From NCBI GenBank assembly GCA_020346225.1, contig CP070777.1, forward strand, positions 2,186,406 through 2,222,737: 36,332 nucleotides of DNA, written 5' to 3'. The translations under genes were made by a program, and so were the position numbers. Below are positions 24,461 through 31,849 of this stretch, one piece after another. The notes below the pieces were generated by a model. The model was not told where the DNA came from and ran no database searches. It saw only the letters and a list, made by a program, of their open reading frames with translations. The DNA is from Candidatus Zixiibacteriota bacterium. GTDB taxonomy: Bacteria; Zixibacteria; MSB-5A5; GN15; FEB-12. Numbering within the stretch: position 1 is the first letter of the stretch; each line of letters opens with the position of its first letter.

Positions 24461-25867
24461 ATGGCAGAAAGAGCAATAGAACGGAGTATAAGGGCAACCC
24501 TGACCGCGCTGGCGGCGGTGCTTGTCTGCGGACTCGGCCGGGGCGCCGTTGTCAATAACGTCGGAACATCGCCCGAAGACTCGGTCGTCGTTTCGGTCAT
24601 AAACTGGGACTCGGCCGGCCTGGCGCCGATCGCCGCCGACAGCTTCTGGGTCATGGTGGTCAAATCGGGCACCGACGAGGTTGCTTTTAGAGATTCCGGC
24701 ACGACCGGTATGGTCGGTCTGGATACCGTCACCATCGCCGGGAGTACCGCGTACTACTATCATCGGCTCGCCGGCGAGATTGACGGCACCGGTTCGCCGG
24801 GAATGTACGCCGGGGCGCTGCTGGCCAAAAACAGCGGTCTGGGTCTTTTCAACTGTTCGCATTTCACGTTTCAGGTCGTGGGATGGGAACTGGACGATCT
24901 CGGCGATTCGGCGGCAATGGCGTCGGTGTTGTACGATTCTTTGATAACACAGGCGGAAATCGTCGACAGCCTCTACGCAGTCCTTGACAGTCTGCAAAAG
25001 CACGACGATTGGGTATCGTCATATGATCCGGCCTCTCAAGCGGTGCGTCTGCAGGAAACCGAGTTTGCCGAGTTTGCCGATACCGTGTATGGAAGAGATT
25101 CGCTGCTGTTCGCCGAGGGCTACTGGCATAAGATCGCCGTCCGGTCCGATTCCGGCGCCGCCACTGCCGCCGTTGACTCGGCCTCGATCGCCGCCTGGGT
25201 CTGGAACACGCCCCAGGTCAACCACACTTCTGACGGTACTTTCGGCAAGTACCTCGATAGCGAGATTTCCGGGATCGGCAGCGGCAGCGGTCTTTATTCG
25301 TTTTCTCTGATGACCCTCGACTCGACCGTTCAGCAGGTCATTCCGAAAGCTCGCGTGGTCATCCGCAACCTCGACCAGACAGCGGTGCTGGCAGTGGGTG
25401 GCACCGACGCCGGCGGTGAGGTCAATTTCAATCTGGATGCCGGCAACTACCTGGCCGTCGCGTCCGCCAGCGGTTACCTGTTCAACAGCCGGGATACCAT
25501 CGTCGTTTCCGGGACCGCCACGGACACCGTCTTCGGCGAGCAGTTCGATCCCGGGGCGCCGCCCTCGCCCGACCTCTGTCGCGTCTACGGGCACCTTTAC
25601 GACATCAGCGGCCAGGCCGAACAGGGGGCGACGGTCACAGCCGGATTGCCGTCCGGTGTGGTGCGATATCAGAATGCCGTTATATCGCCGGCTACGGTAT
25701 CGATCACGGTCGATGCTTCGGGATACTTCTATCTTGACCTGATACCATCGGCGTTGCTGCAACCGGAAAACACGGCCTATGAGTTCTGTATCACCAGGGC
25801 CGACGGCACTATCCTAAGACAACGGCTGATCGTGCCGGATGACGTTGACTGGCAGTTGACGTGGTAA
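24461..25867 (+). CDS. Exported tail-like protein with C-terminal regulatory-like beta domain
   Basis: 468 residues, with AAGGA eight bases before ATG 24461. The N-terminus looks like a Sec signal (ATLTALAAVLVCGLGRGAV). The middle contains SIAAWVWNTPQVNHTSDGTFGKYL, resembling short repeats in phage tail proteins. The C-terminal 180 residues form two beta modules of the carboxypeptidase-regulatory type (VVIRNLDQTAVLAVGGTDAG, CRVYGHLYDISGQAEQGATV) ending VPDDVDWQLTW. Last gene of the island: it converges with the dockerin gene, only 13 bases separate the stops, and no terminator is visible. Confidence 0.65.
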   Translation: MAERAIERSIRATLTALAAVLVCGLGRGAVVNNVGTSPEDSVVVSVINWDSAGLAPIAADSFWVMVVKSGTDEVAFRDSGTTGMVGLDTVTIAGSTAYYYHRLAGEIDGTGSPGMYAGALLAKNSGLGLFNCSHFTFQVVGWELDDLGDSAAMASVLYDSLITQAEIVDSLYAVLDSLQKHDDWVSSYDPASQAVRLQETEFAEFADTVYGRDSLLFAEGYWHKIAVRSDSGAATAAVDSASIAAWVWNTPQVNHTSDGTFGKYLDSEISGIGSGSGLYSFSLMTLDSTVQQVIPKARVVIRNLDQTAVLAVGGTDAGGEVNFNLDAGNYLAVASASGYLFNSRDTIVVSGTATDTVFGEQFDPGAPPSPDLCRVYGHLYDISGQAEQGATVTAGLPSGVVRYQNAVISPATVSITVDASGYFYLDLIPSALLQPENTAYEFCITRADGTILRQRLIVPDDVDWQLTW

Positions 25868-25880
25868 GCGTCAGATTGGG

Positions 25881-27965
25881 TCAGTGGCGGGGTGGTGATG
25901 ATGACCCGTAGAGATAGTTCATGTAGTAAACAACATCGGTAAGGTTCACGTGATTGTCACCGTTGGCGTCGGCGCGCTGAGAACCTCCCGTCGGCGGCGG
26001 CCCGTTTCCCGTAACAAAGGCGATCAGATAGGTGAGATCGACGATATCGGCGCTACCGTCTCGATTGTAGTCTCCGGCTTCATAGAACCCGGAGCAATCG
26101 TGCCTGACCCATATGGTCGATGCCCCGCTGATGCCGCTGTCATCGGTGGCAACAGCCTTAATGAAGTACTCTGAGGGTGAGCTTTCCTCCGGCGCCGTCC
26201 ATGACAGCTGCCAGCCGTCGGCGGGGTTCCGGTCCGACCCGAGCACATGGCCGTCGGTTGACCGGCTTTCGGCTCCCACGGCCAGGAGCATCTCGACCGG
26301 TCGCCACTGTTTCTCAAAGCAGATTTCGGCCTTTGTATCGTCAGCGCGCCAAGGCAGCCTCTCGATAGTTCCCGTCAGCGGATTCATGACCGAGATAGTG
26401 ATGACCCCTTCCTTCCGGGAGACGCCATCGACGGTAAGCCAGGTCGGCGGTGAGGGGCCAATCGCCAGCAGAACCGATTTCCCTTCCGCCTGGGCCAGGC
26501 AGCGAATCGTCCGGTAATCCGGATCGAACCGGTGCTCCAGGGTCAGTTCGCCGGCGTGCTCCCCGATGAATTCACCGAGTCCCCGGTAGAGTGACTCTAC
26601 GCTGGTACCTCGGTTAACCCTGCTGCGGCACTTTTCCGCCAACAACTCCACCAGGACGCTGTCGGAAAATCGGTTCAGATAGTCGTGGCCGCGTCCGGCC
26701 CACCGCCTGATGGCACAGGCAGCGGCTACCGGGCCGCCGTACCGCTCGCCGAACTCGCCGTAGTCAGACTGACACAGCGGAGTCAACCCGGCCGAATAAG
26801 TGCTCTGGAGGGCACAGCAGTACAGAGTAATCTCGCTCACGTCTTCGTCGCGGCAGGACATAAGGAAATCAACCTCGGAGCAGACGTCCTCAAAATTGTT
26901 GGGCGATACTAACTCCGGCACGGGCGGTGTTGGCTCGACATATACAGAAACTTCATCCGATACCGACCGACCGAGAGAATCGCAGACAGTGACTCTGATA
27001 GTATAGGTTCCCTCCTTTAGCCCGGAACAATCCCAGAAGCATCGCGATCCGCGGCCCCCGGGGCAAGGTGGTGAATCACCGGCTTTCATCAGGGCCGTGT
27101 AATCGCGGCCGAATTCCCGGAATGGTCCGCCTGAGGAATACTCGAATGACATGTAGTCTATGGCATCGGAGCCCGATGATTCAAAGGCCCAGATCGTCGT
27201 CTTGCCCAGGATGATCTCGCCCGGCCGCGGCGACAGGACGGATATTTCAGGTCCGGGTTGCGGCGGTTTGGCCGACGCCGGGCAACCGGCGGCGTAGATG
27301 AGAAGTCTTCCGGGAAAAGACACCGACTCATTGCCGACCGGGTCGACAAAGCCGATCCGTTCATCCCAGATGTTGTAGCACCGGCAGGTGGCTCCGCCGT
27401 CGCTGTCGGTCAACAGAGACACGCCGCTGGTCGTATCCAGGGGATTGCCGATGAACAGCCCGGCGAAGAACGGGCCATAGACCGTCACCGGTTCGTCAAG
27501 CGGCACCCAGATGTCATAATATCCGGCTTCTTTGATATAAACCTGGTAATCCGTGGAAATGGCCAGAGGCGAGTCCGGAAAGGGGCAGTGTTCCGGACCG
27601 TAAATGACATCCTCGATATCCACCGATGCAAAAATCATGATCGGCCGGGAGAAGTACATCGATATGCCCACTTCGGTAACGGTGAACGGATACGGGTCGG
27701 GACAGGTTAGGGACGGATCGATGTAGTTCTTGTACAGCTCCTGTCCGACGACGAAGCCGTCGATACGGTAGGCGGGCGAGCCGGCCGGATTGATGATGGT
27801 CACGCCGTCCGGCCGTGGTGCTTCCTTAACCCTGAGTTCGGTCCCGGCGTTAACGACGGACGGATCGACCTTCTCGGTACTGATGTATTTTTCCGTGGCG
27901 TTGATTAGATGCGGCGTCAGCAGCGTTAGAAGCAGGACGAAGAAGCATTTACAGGAACACGACAT
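25881..27965 (-). CDS. Secreted multidomain dockerin protein with degenerate C39-like domain
   Basis: 694 residues, Cys-rich, with a signal peptide (MSCSCKCFFVLLLTLLTPHLINA) behind GGAG. An N-terminal beta region of about 225 residues is followed by an Ig-like module (ISVLSPRPGEIILGKTTIWAF) and linkers (PPVPELVSPNN). A region of about 130 residues then resembles a C39-type papain-fold peptidase but reads YGGPVAAACAIRRW where the catalytic Cys of CGP would be, and TWLTVDGV where HWV would place the His. A further beta module follows. The C-terminus is a type I dockerin with two calcium loops, GDYNRDGSADIVDLTYLIAF and ADANGDNHVNLTDVVYYMNY. Likely a surface or extracellular protein; the peptidase-like region is probably inactive. 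Confidence 0.75.
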   Translation of the reverse strand: MSCSCKCFFVLLLTLLTPHLINATEKYISTEKVDPSVVNAGTELRVKEAPRPDGVTIINPAGSPAYRIDGFVVGQELYKNYIDPSLTCPDPYPFTVTEVGISMYFSRPIMIFASVDIEDVIYGPEHCPFPDSPLAISTDYQVYIKEAGYYDIWVPLDEPVTVYGPFFAGLFIGNPLDTTSGVSLLTDSDGGATCRCYNIWDERIGFVDPVGNESVSFPGRLLIYAAGCPASAKPPQPGPEISVLSPRPGEIILGKTTIWAFESSGSDAIDYMSFEYSSGGPFREFGRDYTALMKAGDSPPCPGGRGSRCFWDCSGLKEGTYTIRVTVCDSLGRSVSDEVSVYVEPTPPVPELVSPNNFEDVCSEVDFLMSCRDEDVSEITLYCCALQSTYSAGLTPLCQSDYGEFGERYGGPVAAACAIRRWAGRGHDYLNRFSDSVLVELLAEKCRSRVNRGTSVESLYRGLGEFIGEHAGELTLEHRFDPDYRTIRCLAQAEGKSVLLAIGPSPPTWLTVDGVSRKEGVITISVMNPLTGTIERLPWRADDTKAEICFEKQWRPVEMLLAVGAESRSTDGHVLGSDRNPADGWQLSWTAPEESSPSEYFIKAVATDDSGISGASTIWVRHDCSGFYEAGDYNRDGSADIVDLTYLIAFVTGNGPPPTGGSQRADANGDNHVNLTDVVYYMNYLYGSSSPPRH

Positions 27966-28077
27966 GGTTGCTCCGCGGGTAGCTTTGAATCGGGCTCTTT
28001 ATCTTGATTATCGAGCGATTTCTCATTTACTTGATGCGAAAGGAGAATTTTGGCGGACATTGTCCGGGAAGAACGCG

Positions 28078-28938
28078 ATGACGAGAGAAAACACGGGACG
28101 GCCGGGCAGAAAACCCGAATGGCTTCGCGTGCGAGCGTTTTCAGGCGACCGCTTCGACCGCGTCAGCCGGCTTTTAAGACAGCACGACCTCAACACCGTG
28201 TGTCAGGCGGCCAACTGCCCCAATCGTGGAGAATGCTTTAACCGCGGAACGGCTACCTTTTTGATTCTGGGACCGCAGTGTACTCGCCGTTGTACTTTCT
28301 GCGATGTCAAGCCCGGGCAGCCAGCGCCGCCCGATCCCGACGAACCCCGGCGCGTGGCCGAGGTCGCCCGCGAACTGGACCTGAGGCACGTCGTGGTTAC
28401 CTCGGTGACCCGGGATGATCTTCCCGACGGCGGTGCCGCGCAGTTCGCCGAAGTGGTGCGGCTTATCAGGCAATACCTGAAAGATGCCACTGTCGAGATT
28501 CTTACCCCCGATTTCAAAAGCAGTCCCGAAGCCAGAGAAACCATTCTCAATTGCGCTCCCGACGTTTTCAACCATAACGTCGAAACGGTTCCCCGGCTCT
28601 ACCCGGCGGTAAGGCCGCAGGCTGACTATCACTGTTCCCTTAATCTGCTCGCGTATGTGGCCGAGCACTCGGATATAGTCACCAAGTCGGGCCTCATGGT
28701 CGGTTTGGGGGAGAGCTTCGATGAACTCACGCAGGTATTCACGGATCTCGCCGACAGTGGCGTTTCAATCCTAACCATTGGTCAATACCTGGCCCCGTCG
28801 AAAGACCATTTCCCCGTGCAGCGGTATTATCATCCGGATGAATTCGCCGGGTTGAAAAAGGCGGCCCTGGCCGCCGGGATGAAGAAAGTGCACTCGGCTC
28901 CGCTGGTCCGGTCTTCATACAAAGCGGATCTGCTTTAG
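28078..28938 (+). CDS. lipA: Lipoyl synthase
   Basis: Radical-SAM enzyme that inserts two sulfurs into octanoyl-E2 to make lipoate; 286 residues, normal length. The auxiliary cluster motif is C-x4-C-x5-C (Cys42, Cys47, Cys53, in CQAANCPNRGEC). The radical-SAM motif is CTRRCTFC (Cys68, Cys72, Cys75), and the C-terminal RSSY (278-281) supplies the serine ligand. TPDFKSS and HNVETVPRLY are further family marks. The ATG at 28078 places the family start correctly; an open frame extends upstream but lacks similarity. No lipB is adjacent. Confidence 0.96.
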   Translation: MTRENTGRPGRKPEWLRVRAFSGDRFDRVSRLLRQHDLNTVCQAANCPNRGECFNRGTATFLILGPQCTRRCTFCDVKPGQPAPPDPDEPRRVAEVARELDLRHVVVTSVTRDDLPDGGAAQFAEVVRLIRQYLKDATVEILTPDFKSSPEARETILNCAPDVFNHNVETVPRLYPAVRPQADYHCSLNLLAYVAEHSDIVTKSGLMVGLGESFDELTQVFTDLADSGVSILTIGQYLAPSKDHFPVQRYYHPDEFAGLKKAALAAGMKKVHSAPLVRSSYKADLL

Positions 28939-28955
28939 ACTCTATATCCCGCCAA

Positions 28956-28968
28956 TGAGCTAAGCTCA
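28956..28968. promoter_or_regulatory. Palindrome upstream of the HD-GYP regulator gene
   Basis: TGAGCT-A-AGCTCA is a 6+1+6 perfect inverted repeat 86 bases upstream of the regulator ATG and 18 bases past the lipA stop. A second hairpin, CGGCGG/CCGCCG (28990-29009), lies between it and the gene. It could be an operator for an HTH dimer or part of the lipA 3' end; no T tract supports a terminator. Confidence 0.3.
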
Positions 28969-29053
28969 ATATTTAAACAGAAGTCGTCCCGGCGGTAACA
29001 AAGCCGCCGCGCTGTCCGATAATTTCAGAGATTAAAAGCAAGAAAGGACAGCG

Positions 29054-30568
29054 ATGGCAGGCAATCGACCGACCCAGATTGTCGTCGTAGACGACGAGAA
29101 ATACATCTGTCATATCATCGATGAAGCCCTTTCCGCAGAACCGTATAACGTGGAATTCTTCTGTGACCCGCAGCGGGCCCTGGATTATATAAAGAACAAC
29201 CCTGTCGATCTGGTTCTAACGGATCTGGTCATGGGAGACTGTACGGGCATACAAATCCTCGATACCACTCAGGCCAATCATAAAGACGCTATAGTCATTC
29301 TGATGACCGCCCACCCGACGGTGCAGACGGCCATATCGGTGCTGAAGAAAGGCGCCTATGACTTTCTGGTTAAGCCGTTCAAGCTCGACATTCTAAAGGC
29401 GGCTATTGAGCGCGGCCTGGGGCACCAGCAGGTCCTCCGCGACGTAGTCAGCCTGAAAGGTCAGGTGGAGTTTCTCAAGGTCGCCAACGCCGGTGCCGCC
29501 GAGGTGGATATCCCCAGTTTCCTGACGCTGGTCGTCGATTCATGCAAGAAGGAACTGTCGGCCTGCGCTGTCTGCGTGACCGAACTCGATCCCGATACCG
29601 GTGAAGTGATCGAAGAAGCTTATGATGCCGAAAAAGATGAGTGTCTCAAAATACTGGTGAGTGAAGCGCGCGAACTGATTGCCCGGCTGAAGAATGAGGG
29701 CGGCGTGGTTATCAGAAAAGAGGAGATTGAGCGCGGCGGCGTGCCGGCGACCAAGACGCTCATTTCGCAGCCGATTCTGGTTCGTGGAAAGCTCCATGGA
29801 GCCATCAACGTGCTCGTGATGCGTCGCTTCGATGAGCTCACGCGGGGTCAACTCGATGTCCTCTCGATCCTGGCCAACTCGGCCGCCTCGGCTATCGCCA
29901 ACCACCGTCTCTACAAGAATCTGAAACGCTCCTACCTGGAGGCGATCCGCGGACTGGCCAATGCCATTGAGGCGCGTGATGAATACACGGCCGGTCACAC
30001 CGACCGCGTCAGCCGTCTGGCCGAGGTCATCGCCGCTGAGTTGGGCTGGGATAGGGAGCGGCTGACCAACCTGATGATGGGCTGCACCCTGCACGATATC
30101 GGCAAAATCGGCGTGCCCGATCGTATCCTCAATAAGCCCGGTTCGCTTACGCCCGAGGAGCGGGAAAAGATGATGCGTCATCCGGAGGTGGGCCTGAAGA
30201 TTATCAGCGAGATTGAACTGTTCCGGCCGGCCATCCCGTATATCATGGCTCACCACGAGTGGTACAACGGCGACGGTTACCCCGGTGGACTGAAACAGGA
30301 AGATATCCCCGTTGAAGGACGCCTGCTGTCAGTGGCCGACACTTTTGATGCCATCATGTCCGACCGACCGTATCGCAAGGGCCGCAGCTTCAGAACCGCC
30401 ATGTCCGAACTGATCAAATACCGCGGCACTCAGTTCGATCCGCAGATTGTGGATGCTTTCATCAAGGCGGTCAAACAGAAGAAGGTGAACCTCAAGGAGA
30501 TGTACGGCCACGACGAGGACCTGGCCGTCATTGACCGGCTCCTGGAAAGCGAAATGGTATCGGCGTAA
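29054..30568 (+). CDS. REC-GAF-HD-GYP response regulator (c-di-GMP phosphodiesterase-type)
   Basis: 504 residues, AAAGGA upstream of the ATG. A receiver domain (about 1-125) has Asp13/Asp14, the phosphoacceptor Asp57 (LTDLVMG) and Lys107. A GAF-like middle (about 150-285) follows, then an HD-GYP domain (about 293-470) with H347-D348 (HDIGKIGVPD), HH at 400-401 and GDGYPGG (407-412). HD-GYP proteins hydrolyse cyclic di-GMP and this one would respond to phosphorylation by a sensor kinase not present in the window. Its last 41 bases overlap, tail to tail, the convergent M50 protease gene, and its terminator lies inside that gene. Confidence 0.93.
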   Translation: MAGNRPTQIVVVDDEKYICHIIDEALSAEPYNVEFFCDPQRALDYIKNNPVDLVLTDLVMGDCTGIQILDTTQANHKDAIVILMTAHPTVQTAISVLKKGAYDFLVKPFKLDILKAAIERGLGHQQVLRDVVSLKGQVEFLKVANAGAAEVDIPSFLTLVVDSCKKELSACAVCVTELDPDTGEVIEEAYDAEKDECLKILVSEARELIARLKNEGGVVIRKEEIERGGVPATKTLISQPILVRGKLHGAINVLVMRRFDELTRGQLDVLSILANSAASAIANHRLYKNLKRSYLEAIRGLANAIEARDEYTAGHTDRVSRLAEVIAAELGWDRERLTNLMMGCTLHDIGKIGVPDRILNKPGSLTPEEREKMMRHPEVGLKIISEIELFRPAIPYIMAHHEWYNGDGYPGGLKQEDIPVEGRLLSVADTFDAIMSDRPYRKGRSFRTAMSELIKYRGTQFDPQIVDAFIKAVKQKKVNLKEMYGHDEDLAVIDRLLESEMVSA

Positions 30569-31721
30569 ACGAAATAATCAGGATTATCAGAGCTACAATT
30601 CCCAGCCCGGTGGCTATGCTACCGGGCTTTTTGTGATCGTAAATCGTCGGTGGGTGCTTGACGCCGAAAACGATACCGAAGATTGCGAAGAACCACCATA
30701 TCGGCGATTGCATGCCCAGAAGCAGCAAAGCTCCCAGAGCCACGAAGCCGAAAAGGTGCTGGCGCCTTCGCCCCAGGCCGTAGAGAATGTGGCCGCCGTC
30801 AAGTTGACCGATAGGCAAAAGATTGATGGCCGTCACCAGCATTCCCACCCACCCGGCAAAAGCGGCCTCTGTCAGATGGTAAACAAAACCGTCCTTGACC
30901 GGTCCCAGCAGGCTCAGTGTCGACAGCTTCATCAAGATCGACTCGCCGTCGAGCGAAAACATCAACTCCCCGACCGGAAATGAGTCCGCCGGCACCGCTG
31001 CCGATTGTGAGAGACCGTACCACAACCAGCCTATGGCTACTATCCATCCGGCGATCGGGCCGGCCGCCCCGACCTCGATCAGGTCACGGCGATTCCAGAA
31101 AGGAGATTTCGATTTTATGATGGCTCCGAATGTACCGATTATATTGGGCGCCGGGATGAAATAGGGCCACGAGGTGACGATGTTGCGGCGGCGGCTGGCC
31201 AGAAAGTGTCCCATCTCGTGAACGAGCAGAATCGACATGAGCGCCAGGGTGAACTCGATTCCGACACCCTGTCCGAGAGCTGATAGGGTCGCCCGCATGA
31301 TCTCCGGCATGGCCGCTATGGAAATCTTGATCTGCTGCCATCCCGATTGCAGCGCCTCCAGTATGGCCGGATCGGCCTCGGCCAGTCTCTGAAGCACCAC
31401 CGCCTGCGATTTATAGAACACCGGTACCAGGTAAACGGTGACGAGAGTAAGAGCGAACAGCACCAGGTTGATGGTTGGAATCCGGAAACGGGGAGTCGGA
31501 TTGATTCGAATGAGCAGTTGCCCGTTGGCTTCATGGAACGAGAAACTATACCCGGCCAGGCGCAGTCGGTCGGAGACGAGTTTGATCGAGCGCTCCTTTT
31601 CGTACCGGCTTTGCAGACTGATAACCAGGCTGTCCTTCTGCTGGTAAACGACGCCTATTTCGAAGAGGTCCTCCAGCAGCCGGCTGACGGTGTCGGTGTT
31701 CCTTTCGGCGGGACTGGCCAT
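30528..31721 (-). CDS. M50 site-2-type membrane metalloprotease
   Basis: 397-residue integral membrane zinc protease that cuts substrates within the membrane. HEMGH (168-172) supplies two zinc ligands and the catalytic Glu; LPIGQLDGGH (302-311) supplies the third ligand Asp308. Several hydrophobic spans surround them, and a soluble N-terminal region of about 80 residues precedes the first span, as in M50 proteins of the YUP-type subgroup. An extended -10 (TGATATAAT) ends so close to the ATG that the mRNA would be leaderless. The gene converges with and overlaps the HD-GYP gene by 41 bases. Confidence 0.93.
   Translation of the reverse strand: MASPAERNTDTVSRLLEDLFEIGVVYQQKDSLVISLQSRYEKERSIKLVSDRLRLAGYSFSFHEANGQLLIRINPTPRFRIPTINLVLFALTLVTVYLVPVFYKSQAVVLQRLAEADPAILEALQSGWQQIKISIAAMPEIMRATLSALGQGVGIEFTLALMSILLVHEMGHFLASRRRNIVTSWPYFIPAPNIIGTFGAIIKSKSPFWNRRDLIEVGAAGPIAGWIVAIGWLWYGLSQSAAVPADSFPVGELMFSLDGESILMKLSTLSLLGPVKDGFVYHLTEAAFAGWVGMLVTAINLLPIGQLDGGHILYGLGRRRQHLFGFVALGALLLLGMQSPIWWFFAIFGIVFGVKHPPTIYDHKKPGSIATGLGIVALIILIISFTPIPFRFPGAGQ
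30604..30632 (+). terminator. Terminator of the HD-GYP gene, embedded in the convergent M50 gene
   Basis: AGCCCGGT and ACCGGGCT form an eight-base-pair stem around a nine-base loop, followed by TTTTT (30628-30632) on the plus strand. It lies 36 bases after the regulator stop but inside codons about 365-373 of the opposite-strand protease (KPGSIATGL). A textbook rho-independent terminator shape. Confidence 0.8.
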
Positions 31722-31726
31722 ATGTC

Positions 31727-31735
31727 ATTATATCA
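31727..31735 (-). promoter_or_regulatory. Extended -10 promoter of the M50 gene, leaderless candidate
   Basis: On the minus strand TGATATAAT is a perfect extended -10 element. Its last T is six bases before the A of the protease ATG, the usual distance to the transcription start. No good -35 is seen and no ribosome site lies between, so a leaderless transcript is the simplest reading. Confidence 0.45.
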
Positions 31736-31849
31736 TGTTATCGGTTGTTTGAACATAGAAAATCGGTCGGCGGTTCACGGTCTGATATGTGACAGGCACT
31801 GTCCAAGAAGTCCTTGACATTACAGGGTAATCTGATTTTTCTGAATCCG

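Larger units (their letters stand above)
12734..25867 (+). mobile_element. Phage-head island (prophage remnant, capsid satellite or domesticated particle)
   Basis: About 13 kb of plus-strand genes whose products include portal, large terminase, prohead protease, decoration-like and major capsid proteins, a propeller protein, a connector-like protein and two exported tail- or adhesin-like proteins. Spacing is tight with overlapping starts, and nearly all genes have good ribosome sites. No integrase, repressor, replication, lysis, tape-measure, tail-tube or baseplate gene is seen. No flanking tRNA or direct repeats were noticed. The island lies between minus-strand host-type genes for a TPR lipoprotein and a dockerin protein. 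The portal precedes the terminase, the reverse of the usual order. Boundaries given are gene ends, not mapped attachment sites. Confidence 0.65.
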
